Assembly: GCA_025765615.1 (NCBI GenBank)
Contig: JAIVFJ010000171.1
Span: 1-64,000 of the forward strand
Reading direction: 5' to 3'
Length of the DNA: 64,000 nt
From: Zopfochytrium polystomum
Lineage: Eukaryota > Chytridiomycota > Chytridiomycetes > Chytridiales > Chytridiaceae
The notes under the pieces: generated by a model
Databases searched by the model: none
What the model was told of the DNA's origin: nothing
What the model saw: the letters and a program-made list of their open reading frames with translations, nothing else
Translations under genes and position numbers: made by a program
In this document: piece by piece, positions 19,738 through 30,400 of the stretch
How positions within the stretch are numbered: position 1 is the stretch's first letter
Layout: every line of letters starts with the position of its first letter

Positions 19738-20259
19738 TTAGCGCAATCCAGACAAACCTGGTATTCCTGCAATGGCAGAATGTGCACGCTGATCTGGTGG
19801 CGGCGGGAGACGATCTGATGTGGGTGGGATGGATCCGTCAACCTCTGCCCTCGGACCAAAGCTGCAATCGATGGTGCCATCTGTCTGCGGACATCCCTCG
19901 TCTTCACTTGAATCAAAGCCAGAGGCTGGCATTGACTGAGTCGAGGTGGATGCTCCTCTGGAAGGCGGGATGGGTGGGACAGGTGGGACAGGTGGGATGG
20001 GTGGGACGGGTGGAATTGAGGGGTTGTCGTTCTCAGAGCGCGCCTTTCCTCCCCTTTTTTGCCTAGAAGGGTTTCCTCTCTGAGGCGGAACTACAGATGG
20101 CACTGCAGCTGGTTGGAGAACATTGGCCCGTTGCGAACGGCGAAGTGCTGCAGGCTGGCCAGGAGCTGTGTTTGGAGTCGCGCCTGCTGCTTTCTTCTTC
20201 ACCATTTGACCTTGTGGAGGGAGTCTGTCAGGAGATGAGATGAAGTTCGTCCAAGTCAC
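19738..20259 (-). CDS. Disordered Pro-rich protein, divergent from the transposase
   Basis: A 173-codon ORF rich in Pro, Ser and Arg, with a PPVPPIPPVPPVPP tract (a tandem GGTGGGACA-type DNA repeat) and an acidic FDSSEDEG patch. It starts about 290 bp from the CACTA transposase region on the opposite strand. CACTA elements often encode a second DNA-binding protein, so it could be an accessory protein of that element, but no domain supports this. Confidence 0.35.
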   Translation of the reverse strand: MTWTNFISSPDRLPPQGQMVKKKAAGATPNTAPGQPAALRRSQRANVLQPAAVPSVVPPQRGNPSRQKRGGKARSENDNPSIPPVPPIPPVPPVPPIPPSRGASTSTQSMPASGFDSSEDEGCPQTDGTIDCSFGPRAEVDGSIPPTSDRLPPPPDQRAHSAIAGIPGLSGLR

Positions 20260-20544
20260 CAGGGAAAAAAAACGTGAGATCGGAGCAGTCAGTCAGAGTT
20301 GTGTTGTCCTCCCCTCTCTAATCGTATCGAGAGGGAGCAGCCTCACTGTAATGCACAGCGGCACAGTGTGATCAACATCACAGCTCTTTCCTGCTATTGG
20401 AGCGTCAAAGTTTGTCCACCCCTTTAATTACCCTCCCTCCTTATCTATTCTCGGCCCACTCTCTCTTATTACTTCATCTGTAGACTGTCACTGGACTGAT
20501 TGCCACTGAGGGCTGACATACAACTTGCTGCTGAACGGCTGTAG

Positions 20545-23500
20545 GTGGGAATAGTTATTTTGAAGTGTCCTTTGCACCTAACCCAAAAAGTTGTTTGCCC
20601 GTGCTGCTGGAAGATTGTCTCACGTCAAACTCGGGATCGCCACTGCTTAAAGCTCAGCCAGGAAAGAAAGAACAGCTCCAACCAGTTAAGCATCAACAGA
20701 CTTACGCACGAAGAAGTCCCACAACCTGAAGGTGAAACAGAGCTCCAATTGGGAAGGGCTGAGGTTTGGGCTGCATTTTATCTCCTCCTTCCTTTGTTGT
20801 GTTCCTTTTTGATTGTATCCATAATTTAACAATTAACAAATCACTCTTGAATCCAAACCAAACATACACAGGACCAGGATATGGTTGGTGCTGTTGATGT
20901 GTTTTCTGTGAGAGAAACCGCTCTTTTGGAAGGGAACTTTCAAAGCGAGACAGAAGAACCTGATGCAATGGTGATTGATGAGCTACACCAAGAAGAGATT
21001 GACATTCTGGAAAGTGAAACTGAAAGTGAAATTATCGAGATCGGACATGATATTATTGAGACTGGTGGGAGTGTTGGAGAAGGGGAAACTGATGGGGTTG
21101 GCCCCAATGATGAAATTCTGCAGAATCGTGAGCAGTCAACTTGTGATCTGCCCCTACAAACTACTGGGAAGCTCAAAGTCCCTGAAGGTGAATTTGCTTT
21201 TAATGTTCCCTTGAAAAAAAGGCTTATTTTCTATTGGAGGCCATTTGAGCCAATCCCAGCATGCTCAACTTCGATTGCAAGCTTTTAGACTGAAATTTCG
21301 AGTTCCAGTTTCTGCTCTTGAAGCATTGCAATATGTGTATCCATCCGATGAGTATCCTGAGATTTTTTCAGTGTCAAGTCTATTCAGGCCACATTGAGGC
21401 GTGTTTCTGGGTATGCAGATGAAAAGTATGATTGCTGCATCAGAATATGCATGTGCTTCAGTGGAGAGAATTCAAATTTGAAGGAGTGCTTGTTCTGCAA
21501 ACATCCTCGCTACGATGTGAACAGGCGCCCATTTCAGCAGTTTCGGTATTTGCCTTTGACAACCAGGCTGCTGGGTCTGTTCAAGAACCCAGAAACAGCG
21601 CTGAAGATGAGATACAGATCTGAATTCAAGGAGGAAAATGTTGGTGATATATCTGATGTCTTCAGTGGAACAAACTACAGAAAACTGTGCTCCACGAAAG
21701 TTGGAATTGGGTCACATACTTGCAGCTACAACTACTTTGCAGACCCTCATGATGTTGCTCTTGCATTCTCACTGGATGGTGTCAGTGTCTTCAAGAAAGA
21801 TCGGCCAACCTGTTGGCCTGCAGCTGTGTTTCTGTACAGCCTTCCACCTGAGGAAAGATTTCACGAAGAAAACATTATGCCCATTGGTGTAATACCTGGA
21901 CCAAACAAGCCCAAAGTGGCCATTCATGAATGAGATGGTGTCACTTGCAGCTGGAGCACCAGCATTTGATGGATTTGAGCAGAAGCCATTTGTTTTGCGT
22001 GCATACTTGCTCAATGTCTTTGGAGACATGCCAGCAATGGCAATGGCCATGCAAATGAAAGGACCAAATGGATATTTGCCATGCAGAGCTTGTGATATTA
22101 CTGGTTGCAAAGGAGGGAATGAAAATACTCTCTATGTTCCACTACATCGATCAGAAGAGCACAATCAACCTAAAACATTCGACCCAAGACAACTTCCAAA
22201 GAGGACCCATAAGAGGTTTCTTGCCACTGCAGCCAAGCTCAAAAGTGCAAAATCCTCTGCCGAAAAAGAACGAATATCAAAAGCAACTGGAATCAAGGGA
22301 CTGTCAATTTTGACGTACTGTCCTGGTGTGAAGCTACCAGCGTCATTCCCAGTTGACTTCATGCATGAGATGTTTGAAAATGTGTTCAAATTGTTGTATG
22401 CTCTCTGGATGGGAACATTTACTGGGGTCAGCCCAAATGAGAGCAGCGACAATTGGAAGGAGATTGGGCGTCTTACTTGTGAAACAGGCAATACAATTCC
22501 CTCTGCTTTTGGGGCAAGGCTGGGTGATCTTTCCAACACGAAGACAACCCACACTGCTGAGCAGTGGTCATTCTGGTTCCAATATATTGCTCCAACAGTC
22601 CTCAAGCCTTCCCTCTCTGCCATCCACTATCAGCATCTTATTCACCTCATCAGGCTCACTCGCCTCTGCTGCAAGTTCACTATTACTGCGAAAGATTTAA
22701 ATGCTATATGGAATGGCTTTGCTGATTGGGTCACTGAATATGAACGGTAGTAGATTCTTTTGCCTCAACATACTGTAGGGACCTAATTGAAGATATTTTT
22801 TCAGGATTTACTGCTACAATAGCGCAGCTTATGTTTCAAGATGCCCTCTCACCATTCACACACTCCTGCACATTGCAGATTATATTCAAATCTCTGGTCC
22901 AGTTTGCACTTACTGGGCATTTCCAACTGAAAGATTTTGTGGACACTGCTTGCGAGACTGCAAAAATCGTAGAAGACCATATGTGACAATCTCCAACCGA
23001 ATGTGCGAGCGCGAGCAGCTAAATCACTGCAAAAATATCTATAATCTGCATGAGGTGCTGTCATTGGAAAAAGGGTGGATTCGACAAAAGAAACTGTTGC
23101 TGGAAGTCTTGAAGCATGTAAGTTGCACAGTACAAACTTGTACTTCTTAAATTGCTGACAAGACTTTAGACAATAGGTATCATATGATCAAGCCAGGTCG
23201 CGAAAAGGACTGGACCGTCTTCAGTGATGCTCTGTGCTGTGACATACTTCATTGCATTGCCGCACTCTCTGGGGTGGATTACAGTATTCTTACCCAGGAC
23301 AGCGTGAAGTCAAAGTTAAAATTAGAGGTGTGGCATGGTGTCTCTATCACAGGAGGAGGAGATAGGATATTTTCAGCTGGAACTAACTTCAAAGAGAGTG
23401 ATGGCCGTGATTCAACTTACGTTAAGGTAGGTTTATCAACATTAACATAAACTCATCCAGCCAGATTCTTTTATTTGCAGATGGAGCCATCACACCTTCT

Positions 23501-23700
23501 GTCAAATATGGTCGTTTGGAGTATCTTCTTCGCGTACTTGTGCCTGTTTTGACGCCACTTGAGCATTGTGAACCAAAATGATTTGCGCTTGCTGTTGTGC
23601 GTGATTGCCCAATTGTTTCCAAGTCATTTCCAAAAAGCTTGGAGCTGGGTTTCCATTTTTATGAGCGAGAGGGGGTGAGATGGGTCTATGATCTTGCTTG
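20545..23700 (+). mobile_element. Decayed CACTA (En/Spm-type) transposon: Tnp2-like transposase
   Basis: Segments run in the order of Tnp2/Transposase_21 proteins: an N-terminal zinc motif (CPCCWKIVSRQTRDRHC, 20602-20655), an acidic linker, CLFCKHPRYDV, FRYLPLTTRLLGLF, DPHDVALAFSLDGVSVF, WPAAVFLYSLPPEER, GVIPGPNKPK, then FGDMPAMAMAMQMKG and YLPCRACDITGC. A spliced 3' part (intron 22748-22814) gives TIHTLLHIADY and GPVCTYWAFPTERFCGHC. Frame breaks occur in an A run near 21213 and in AAAG near 21912, so the transposase is inactive as it stands. Terminal CACTA inverted repeats were not found, so element ends are open. Confidence 0.75.
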
Positions 23701-24185
23701 TATTCAGTCTTTGGTTGGAAGAGTGAGATACGGAAATGGCTGGATAGTGATTGACCGAGAGCCCTTGTTTTCTCAATAAAGACTTTTCATATAAATCTCC
23801 ATGGAAGGCTTGACAAGTTTTGGATCTACTAACAGCACCTAAGAGCTTCGCTGGGCAGTCATGAGAAAGGACCTATCAATGCCCAAGCTGGAGTTCAACG
23901 AGGTTTGAGTTCAACATAAAAACGTCAAGTGTGACTTTGAACAAACGCCAAATCAATGGTTGAATTTGATTTGACTTAAACTCTGGAGGGATTGACTGAT
24001 TGTGCCATTGCCATTGTGATATTTTTTTCGCACTTTGGGCTGGCGAGGAGCCAACTGGTTGCAGTTTCTCTCTTTTGGTTTCTCTAATACTTAACTGAAG
24101 TGGTTTCGAGAAGAGAAGAATTGGGTTTCCCAGCGTGGGACAAAAAAGAAATGGGAATCCCACTACAATCACCTGGACTTGGGCC
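23701..24185. other. Gap: 3' flank of the CACTA element
   Basis: An AATAAAG lies at 23775. No gene is seen. The stretch AAATGGGAATCCCAC near 24149 recalls similar words inside the ankyrin-like gene at 17.2-17.4 kb. Confidence 0.3.
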
Positions 24186-24335
24186 CACAGTGGTCAACGT
24201 TCTTCAGTGGTGGAAGGATTCGGGGCTGCCGCTCACGTACACGGACTGGGCTTTAGCAGCTCCGAGCCGAAATGGTCGCGTGGATGTCCTTCAGTGGTGG
24301 AAGGACAGCGGGCTGGAGCTGTCAGATGCCTTCAA
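24186..24335 (+). pseudogene. Two LQWW-family repeat units
   Basis: The reading [20 protein letters not shown], then ASEPKW-like DNA in frame as [22 protein letters not shown], gives two clean units of the ankyrin-like family. It ends in an A tract (24332-24342). No start codon or N-terminal module is present. Confidence 0.65.
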
Positions 24336-26460
24336 AAAAAAAAAATACGTAAAGTGCTCGTTCCGTTTTTTCCGTTCAGTCCCCGCGCCGACGATCTATC
24401 TAAGTTCAGGATGCCATAGGCCGAATTGTTCTGAGCGCCTGCTTTCTGTTCTACTACACCTTAAAACGTTTAAGCGCGTGCTTAAGCTGTGACTCGCCTA
24501 GTATCGCGCGCAATACAGATTTTTCGACGGTCCGGGGCAATGGGCGATCAGTTATAAGCATTTGGAGGGAGTTGAGCGGAGAGCAGATTTAGTGGTCTTA
24601 TGTTTGTCTCCAGTTAGAGCGGCAGAGGCCTGGCAACCAAGAAGTTTTGGCCACTTTCAGCGGATACTTGAAATGACTCGATAACACGCGTTGTGAAAGA
24701 CCCACCGCAAGCTTGGATCCAAAGCTCAAGAGGAGAGCGGGACGAGCAACGCGTACGAACGGTAAGCGCGCGTCACCATCATCGACGGACAACAAAAAAA
24801 ACTGGGCGAAAATGACGACGACCCCCGCCCGCCGCCGCCTCATCACAACCAACGTTCAGACAAGCATCGGCTGCTGCAAATGGGTGCCTTCAAAGGCTGG
24901 CAAAGAGCGGTCTCAGGTGGACCGACAGCAGTCGTGGCTTCCACCGCCGCTTTGGCTGGGCTCAGCACCACAGAATATTCCATTTCAGGCCCTTTTCTTT
25001 TTTTTTTTTTTTTTCTTCCTGGCTGCCTTTCAAAGCAATCCCTCCCACTTGATCGAGCGCAAACCAAGTCTAGCCGCCCCAAGGAAGGCGGGTAGACGCT
25101 CTCCGCTCTGCAGTGAAGTATTCGCCGTCCGGAGCCGGATGGTCAGGCCCCGAAGGCGTTTGAGGTTTCGCGGAGAGATTTGGGGGGCGCAGCTCGTTTC
25201 GGACAAACCCAACAGCCCTTCCACCGGAGCGGCCAGCCAGATCGAATCAAAGAGCCCCCGATTGAGCTCGCTGATGGCTTTAGACTATTGAGTTGCAGCA
25301 CAGAAATTCAGTCTCATTGTCAGTGATCGTCACGTCCTTCCTTTCCCCTCGCCCACCTATTGAGTTGCAGCACAGAAATTCAGTGCAGAACTCTTGACAA
25401 GGAGCAACAGGGATAAGAGGGATGAAGAACCCAGACAATTCCAAAGATGACTACGAAGGCCTTAAATAAAGTAACACAATATAGACAACAGCGGTGCGGG
25501 CAACGCCGCACCCGGCGGCGGCTTCGGTCCGGAGAACGCGCGTGTTGCCAGGATCCTTTGCAAGCAGTTCGCCGCGAAAGAGAAGAGAACGAACTGGACC
25601 TTAGTGATTGATCGCGTTAAAGTGGTCTCGTTTGTTTGATTATGGTAGGCGCACTGTCGAGTCCTGGGGGCCGGGAAACAAGCCTGTCACTGACGGTTTG
25701 CCTCCACGCTCGTCCCGCAACTCACCAGCCATCGACCCAGTCGTCGAAACGATTGACAGTTGGTTCGCCCAATCGTGCGATTCCGCCGCGGCCTCTGGCG
25801 CGCCCAATCCTTCCCCTGCCGAGGCACCTTCGAGCGTAGAGGAGGAAGCGACGCAAGTGTCGAGGCCGTCGTTGCCGGGCGAAGGTGGGCAGGTTGGGAA
25901 ACCTGTGCGGTCGACCTTGCCAGATTTGCTGTCGCTTGTTTTTGTGTGGTGACGCCATTGAAAGAAATACGCCTGTCCATAGCTCGTGGATTTGGCTCTG
26001 CATATTTATTATCAACCTGCTTTCTTGAAATTAGTAAGGCCGATGTGTCCCCCTCGTCTGCTGGGCAGATATTCCGACCGTCGCCGAAATGGACCCCTCA
26101 CGCGCCTTCCATCATCTTGACCGCGATCCGCTGCCACACAGCATTCTCACCCTCGCGTCGCTCCGACACCCCCACAGAATCCAGGCCGAGGCTCTTACAG
26201 CCCTCTTCGCTTCATCGATAGCGGAAACGCACCAGTCTCGACTTTTTTTCTCGTCCATTGGCCACTCCAGCGATTTGCCGCATCGTATGCCAACCAATCG
26301 AGGAATTATGCGTAATCGATCGAGCTCCCGGACAGCAGCCCCCAGCTCCCTTCCTTCTGCGCGATGCGCCTAGCCAGCCACAGGGTGAGGCGAACCGACA
26401 ACTTGCACTGGTAGAGTAAGAGCGGGCTGGGGCTCATGTAAAACGAATGTTCCTGAATAA
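24336..26460. other. Gap: about 2.1 kb without a recognisable gene
   Basis: The region holds a T tract (24997-25016), the 28-bp direct repeat listed separately, and several ORFs of 90-190 codons (24713-25291, 25608-25952, 25760-26221, 26089-26373 plus) that overlap each other and have no domain I know. The last resembles an N-terminal helix-rich segment but matches no family. Confidence 0.3.
25285..25384 (+). repeat. 28-bp exact direct repeat, 72-bp period
   Basis: The same 28 bases (starting CTATTGAGTTGCAG, ending AAATTCAGT) occur at 25285-25312 and 25357-25384, separated by 44 bp of unrelated sequence. Confidence 0.85.
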
Positions 26461-26665
26461 ATTTCTGCAGTGGAAGAACGACAGCGGGCAGGAGTTGAAG
26501 TACGACAATAAACATGGCAACCTCAAACGGGCAGCTCCACGTGATGGAGAGGAGGAAGCTGAGCGGTTTATCACTGAAGTAAGATGCCTCAGCGGTAGTA
26601 CACGCGTTTGAAAACAGCTTGATCGACGTGTTGGAGTGGCGGAACGACAGCAGACGAGTACGATG
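26461..26665 (+). pseudogene. Degenerate LQWW-family units
   Basis: FLQWKNDSGQELKYDNKHGN (26462 on) and DVLEWRNDSRR (26622 on) are eroded units of the family, in different frames. Confidence 0.5.
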
Positions 26666-27463
26666 TTGCGGCAAGGGACAAAGCAACAGGACGCGCAGTT
26701 GCCACAGTCCACGTGGACGGACAGCGGTTACACGCTGGAACGCTCTACTGAATCACTTCGTCTTGCTCATCTTAACGAAGCGGTCCATAATTTACGGTGG
26801 GGGAGGGTCAGCGGACGGGAAGTCGACTTGGGCATTGTCCATAACTGGCAAGCGGTGTTCTCTTTCGCCTCTCTCTTCGAGTTAAGCGGTGGTGTCGAGA
26901 CGCGCAGAGGGCCTACGTGAATGCAGGGCTCTGGAACAAAAGCAGGCACAGAGCTAATCTCAAAGTGTCGGTGGAGTCCAGTGTGATGGCAAACGGGAGA
27001 AGGGAAACTTGACCAAGAAGAAGAAAAGGATCGCCACTGGATCATGCCGTTTCGGCGAGCAGATCCTTGTCGAGTGAAGACAGCGAGCGAGCAAATGATC
27101 ACAGATCGACCGATCGAGACACCGACTATCGACTATCGGGCCGAAGGCCACTCCGGTTCAACCGCCCAGAGGATGCGGCGTCAGCTTCGCCACAGCAATG
27201 TGGATTGGTGAGAGGCGGACATCTCCTCGTTTCTTCGCTTTTTGTCGTTGCCCAAATTAGCTCAGTGAGAACTGACCACCCCTATTCGATTTGAACAAGA
27301 GCACAACGTCGTCGTCTTCGACCACGTGGACGAGCGGCTGCGACGACCGTCTTCTCCAAAACACCGATCCTCAATCCTTCTTGCATGCATACATTTTCTG
27401 GCCCAAAGTCTAATGCTCATTCCTTTATTGCAGACTCTGCCACACAAAGCTTTCGTCAGAATC
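26666..27463. other. Gap: 5' flank of the NLR gene
   Basis: No gene is recognised. An in-frame upstream ATG at 27326 would add 46 residues that look unlike the PB1 fold, so I place the NLR start at 27464. Promoter elements were not identified. Confidence 0.35.
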
Positions 27464-30400
27464 ATGGCTAGCCAACCAACTGCGTGGACTGCGATCTTTG
27501 AGTATGGTGGAAAGAACAGGAAGATTTCTGTCCCTGCCACCATTGGCCTTGATGATCTGCTTCAGCTTGTGGCAACCCGTTGGAAGATTGCGTTTCCCAT
27601 TGATTTGGTGTATGTGGACTCTGCTACTGGCGACGAGATGGTCCTTGATGTGGATGATGATTTGCCAAGCCTTCTGTCTCAGGGGTTCAAGTGGAAAGTA
27701 AGGCACTATCTTACATTTGTTCTTACCAACTATGGTCTCACTATTTTCAAGGTCCTCGCCGCAGAGACTTCCACAAACTCCTCAGGAACTGTTCCTGATT
27801 CTCCTGTCATGAACACTCCTGCTGTTGCAGCATCGCCTTCCGCCCAATCTGGTGGCAGTCACAGCGCTCCTGTCTTTGCTGACGATGATAAACATGATGA
27901 GACTATCGAGTGCAAGAAAGGTGGGTCCTTGTTGTTGATTTTCCTTGGCTCATTTCATTGGATCATTGTTCCTTGTTTATTCACCTTCGTTCCCACAGAT
28001 AAATGGATTGAGCTGATTCCAATTGATTGGGAGTGTAAAAGCTCTGTGCAGAAGCACCCCTTCTTCATAAGGTCTGCTTAACACTACTTGGACGAACAAT
28101 CTAACTCTTGTTGCAGCTACCGCCAAGCATCAGAGACTAATGTTGCCATGAGTCTGTTCCACGAGATACAGGAAGCTTTGCTGAAAGATTTCAGAGGCAG
28201 CGTTCTTCCAGAAGAATCTAGATTGTTTGGTCTGCATCCTTTTTGGGATGCAAAGTGCCTTGCCTTTGGCCAGAAGTGGGGAGTCAACTTCATGTCTGGA
28301 CTCTTTCACTCTTCAGTTATTATTCTGTTGTGCTCTGATGCTAGTATGGAGAGAATGCTTGAGGCTGACAAAAAGCCTGACAACTGCTTGCTAGAGGTAA
28401 GAAAGAATGTTTTGAATAAGAAAACACTGACATTTGACCCTAGTGGGAGCTTGCCCTTCAGATGAAGAAGGAAAAGGGTCTCGATATCCTGCCTGTTCTC
28501 CTTTCAGGCAAAGTGACTGCCACCCTTGACGATGGGAAGAAGGCTTTGCTGGTAAAAAACTTCAGTACTTTTGATCACACCAAATTTCCTGATGTGCCAC
28601 ATGCACACCCACTGAGCCCTGGCCTCCAAACTGTTGCTGTAACTGTCAAGATGATCTTGGCACTAGATGGGCCAAAGGCTCACCCTGAGAGCGATGTTGT
28701 AAAGTATGTGCCAGCACTATCTCATTTTTGTGTTCATTAGTTTGTTCTGACAATCTTCTAAACTTTCATAGGATTGTGACTGTAGCTAGAGAAGTGCACA
28801 GTCGCCGCAAGGCAGATTTGAAGACTGATAATCCAAGTTCAGATATCTCCCTTTCCAGATCGAGCTTGGCTGTTTTGGAGAAATGGCTGACGCCTCTGTC
28901 CGAGCTGATGGAGGCTGAGAGGCAAGCCCTCCTGAAGAATGTGCTTTCTGGATCAAGGCAGTGGCTTCTCAAGAAAGTTTTTCAGTTTTTATCCCCAGAT
29001 GACGCTTCAGCAGCAAGTGCAAACAGGGTGATGTGGTTGAAAGGAGTGGCTGGAGTGGGCAAGTCTGTGATGGCTGCCATGGTCTCCAGGGAGCTGCAGG
29101 CCCAAGGCATGCTTGGCGGCTTGTTCTTTTGCAAGCATGATGATGAGCGTCGCAGCAGTGCACACAACCTGGTCTTGACCCTGGTGTTTGGCCTTGCAAA
29201 GTTCAGTGTTCAGTTTGGAGAGATTCTCCTTCAAGTCAAGCAGGACAATCCAGATATTCTGTCCAGATCTGTGTTTGAGATGATGAAAGTGCTGCTTGTT
29301 CAGCCATTGGAGAAAGTTGTTGAATCCAAAAAGCTGGCTGTTCCTGTTGTGCTGGTTGTGGATGCCTTGGATGAATGTGGTGCCATCAACAAGCGGCAGG
29401 AGATTCTGTCAGTGTTTCAAGAGCTGAACAGGTTGCTTCCTGGAAATGTGAAGATGCTCGTAACAGGACGCCCTGAAGAGGACATTGCCAAGGCCTTTGA
29501 AAAGATTCCAGTTGAGGCGATTGAGCCAACTGCTGAAGAGAACACCCAGGACCAGCTTGACTTCACCAGAGAATTTCTGAGGTCTTTGAATGCTGAACCA
29601 TTTGTGGTCAATGAAGGCTCGAAGATTCTTGTGTCTAAGTCCTCAGGGGTATTTGTCTGGCTTGTGACTGCCTGCAACTTTCTGAGGAAATCAGATAATG
29701 AAGAAATTACTTTGGAGCAAATTGAGAACCTTCCTGAGGGTGACAAGATGGATGGCAGCATTGATAGAATGTATGACAGAATATTTTCTGGCATCCTACA
29801 GTCTGCTGTGAACAGTCATTTAGAGTCTCTTCTAAATGTTGTGCTGTCGACCATTCTACTTGCATATGAGCCTTTGACTGCCGAAGCAATGGCATCAATG
29901 CTAGACAATGAAAACCCTGAAAATGTGAAGAGATGCATCCGCATGCTTGATCCAATCCTTTTGCTTGACGGTTCCACAAAGAAGATCAGGATTTTCCACA
30001 AGTCTGTGAAGGACTACTTGACAAACCCATCCAGATGCACGCTATCTGTCCAGATCAATCTTAAAAGTGGCCATTCAGCATTGACACGCCAATGCATCAG
30101 CGCAATGGACAAGCAATTCAAGTTCAACATGTGCGATCTGCCATTCTCAGACTTTCACTCTGAGATTCCTGACTTTGCTGAGAGGGTTCAGAAAGCTTTG
30201 CCTGAGCATGTCATATATGCTGTGAAACACTTTTGGGAGCACTGCTTTGATTCATCTGGCAAGACCATTGTCTCCACTGAGGCACAAATAACAGGGCTTG
30301 ACCAAACCCAATTGGCTCAACTTGGAGTGCCAGATTTCCTTGTCAATCATGGTCACCACTTCCTGGAAGCCTGCAGCTTGTTGGACTTGCTCCAACTGGT

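Noticed and set aside
28290..28330. Loss of the TIR catalytic residue, because GQKWGVNF has no glutamate
   Set aside because: In SARM1-type TIR enzymes the catalytic Glu lies later, in the W..E helix after the fourth strand. The matching place here (CLLE/WELAL) does have glutamates.
28728..28771. MCSLVCSDN... as the start of the large NACHT-WD40 protein
   Set aside because: These codons are intron 5 read through (GTATGT...TTCATAG). Splicing joins VVK to IVTVAREV.
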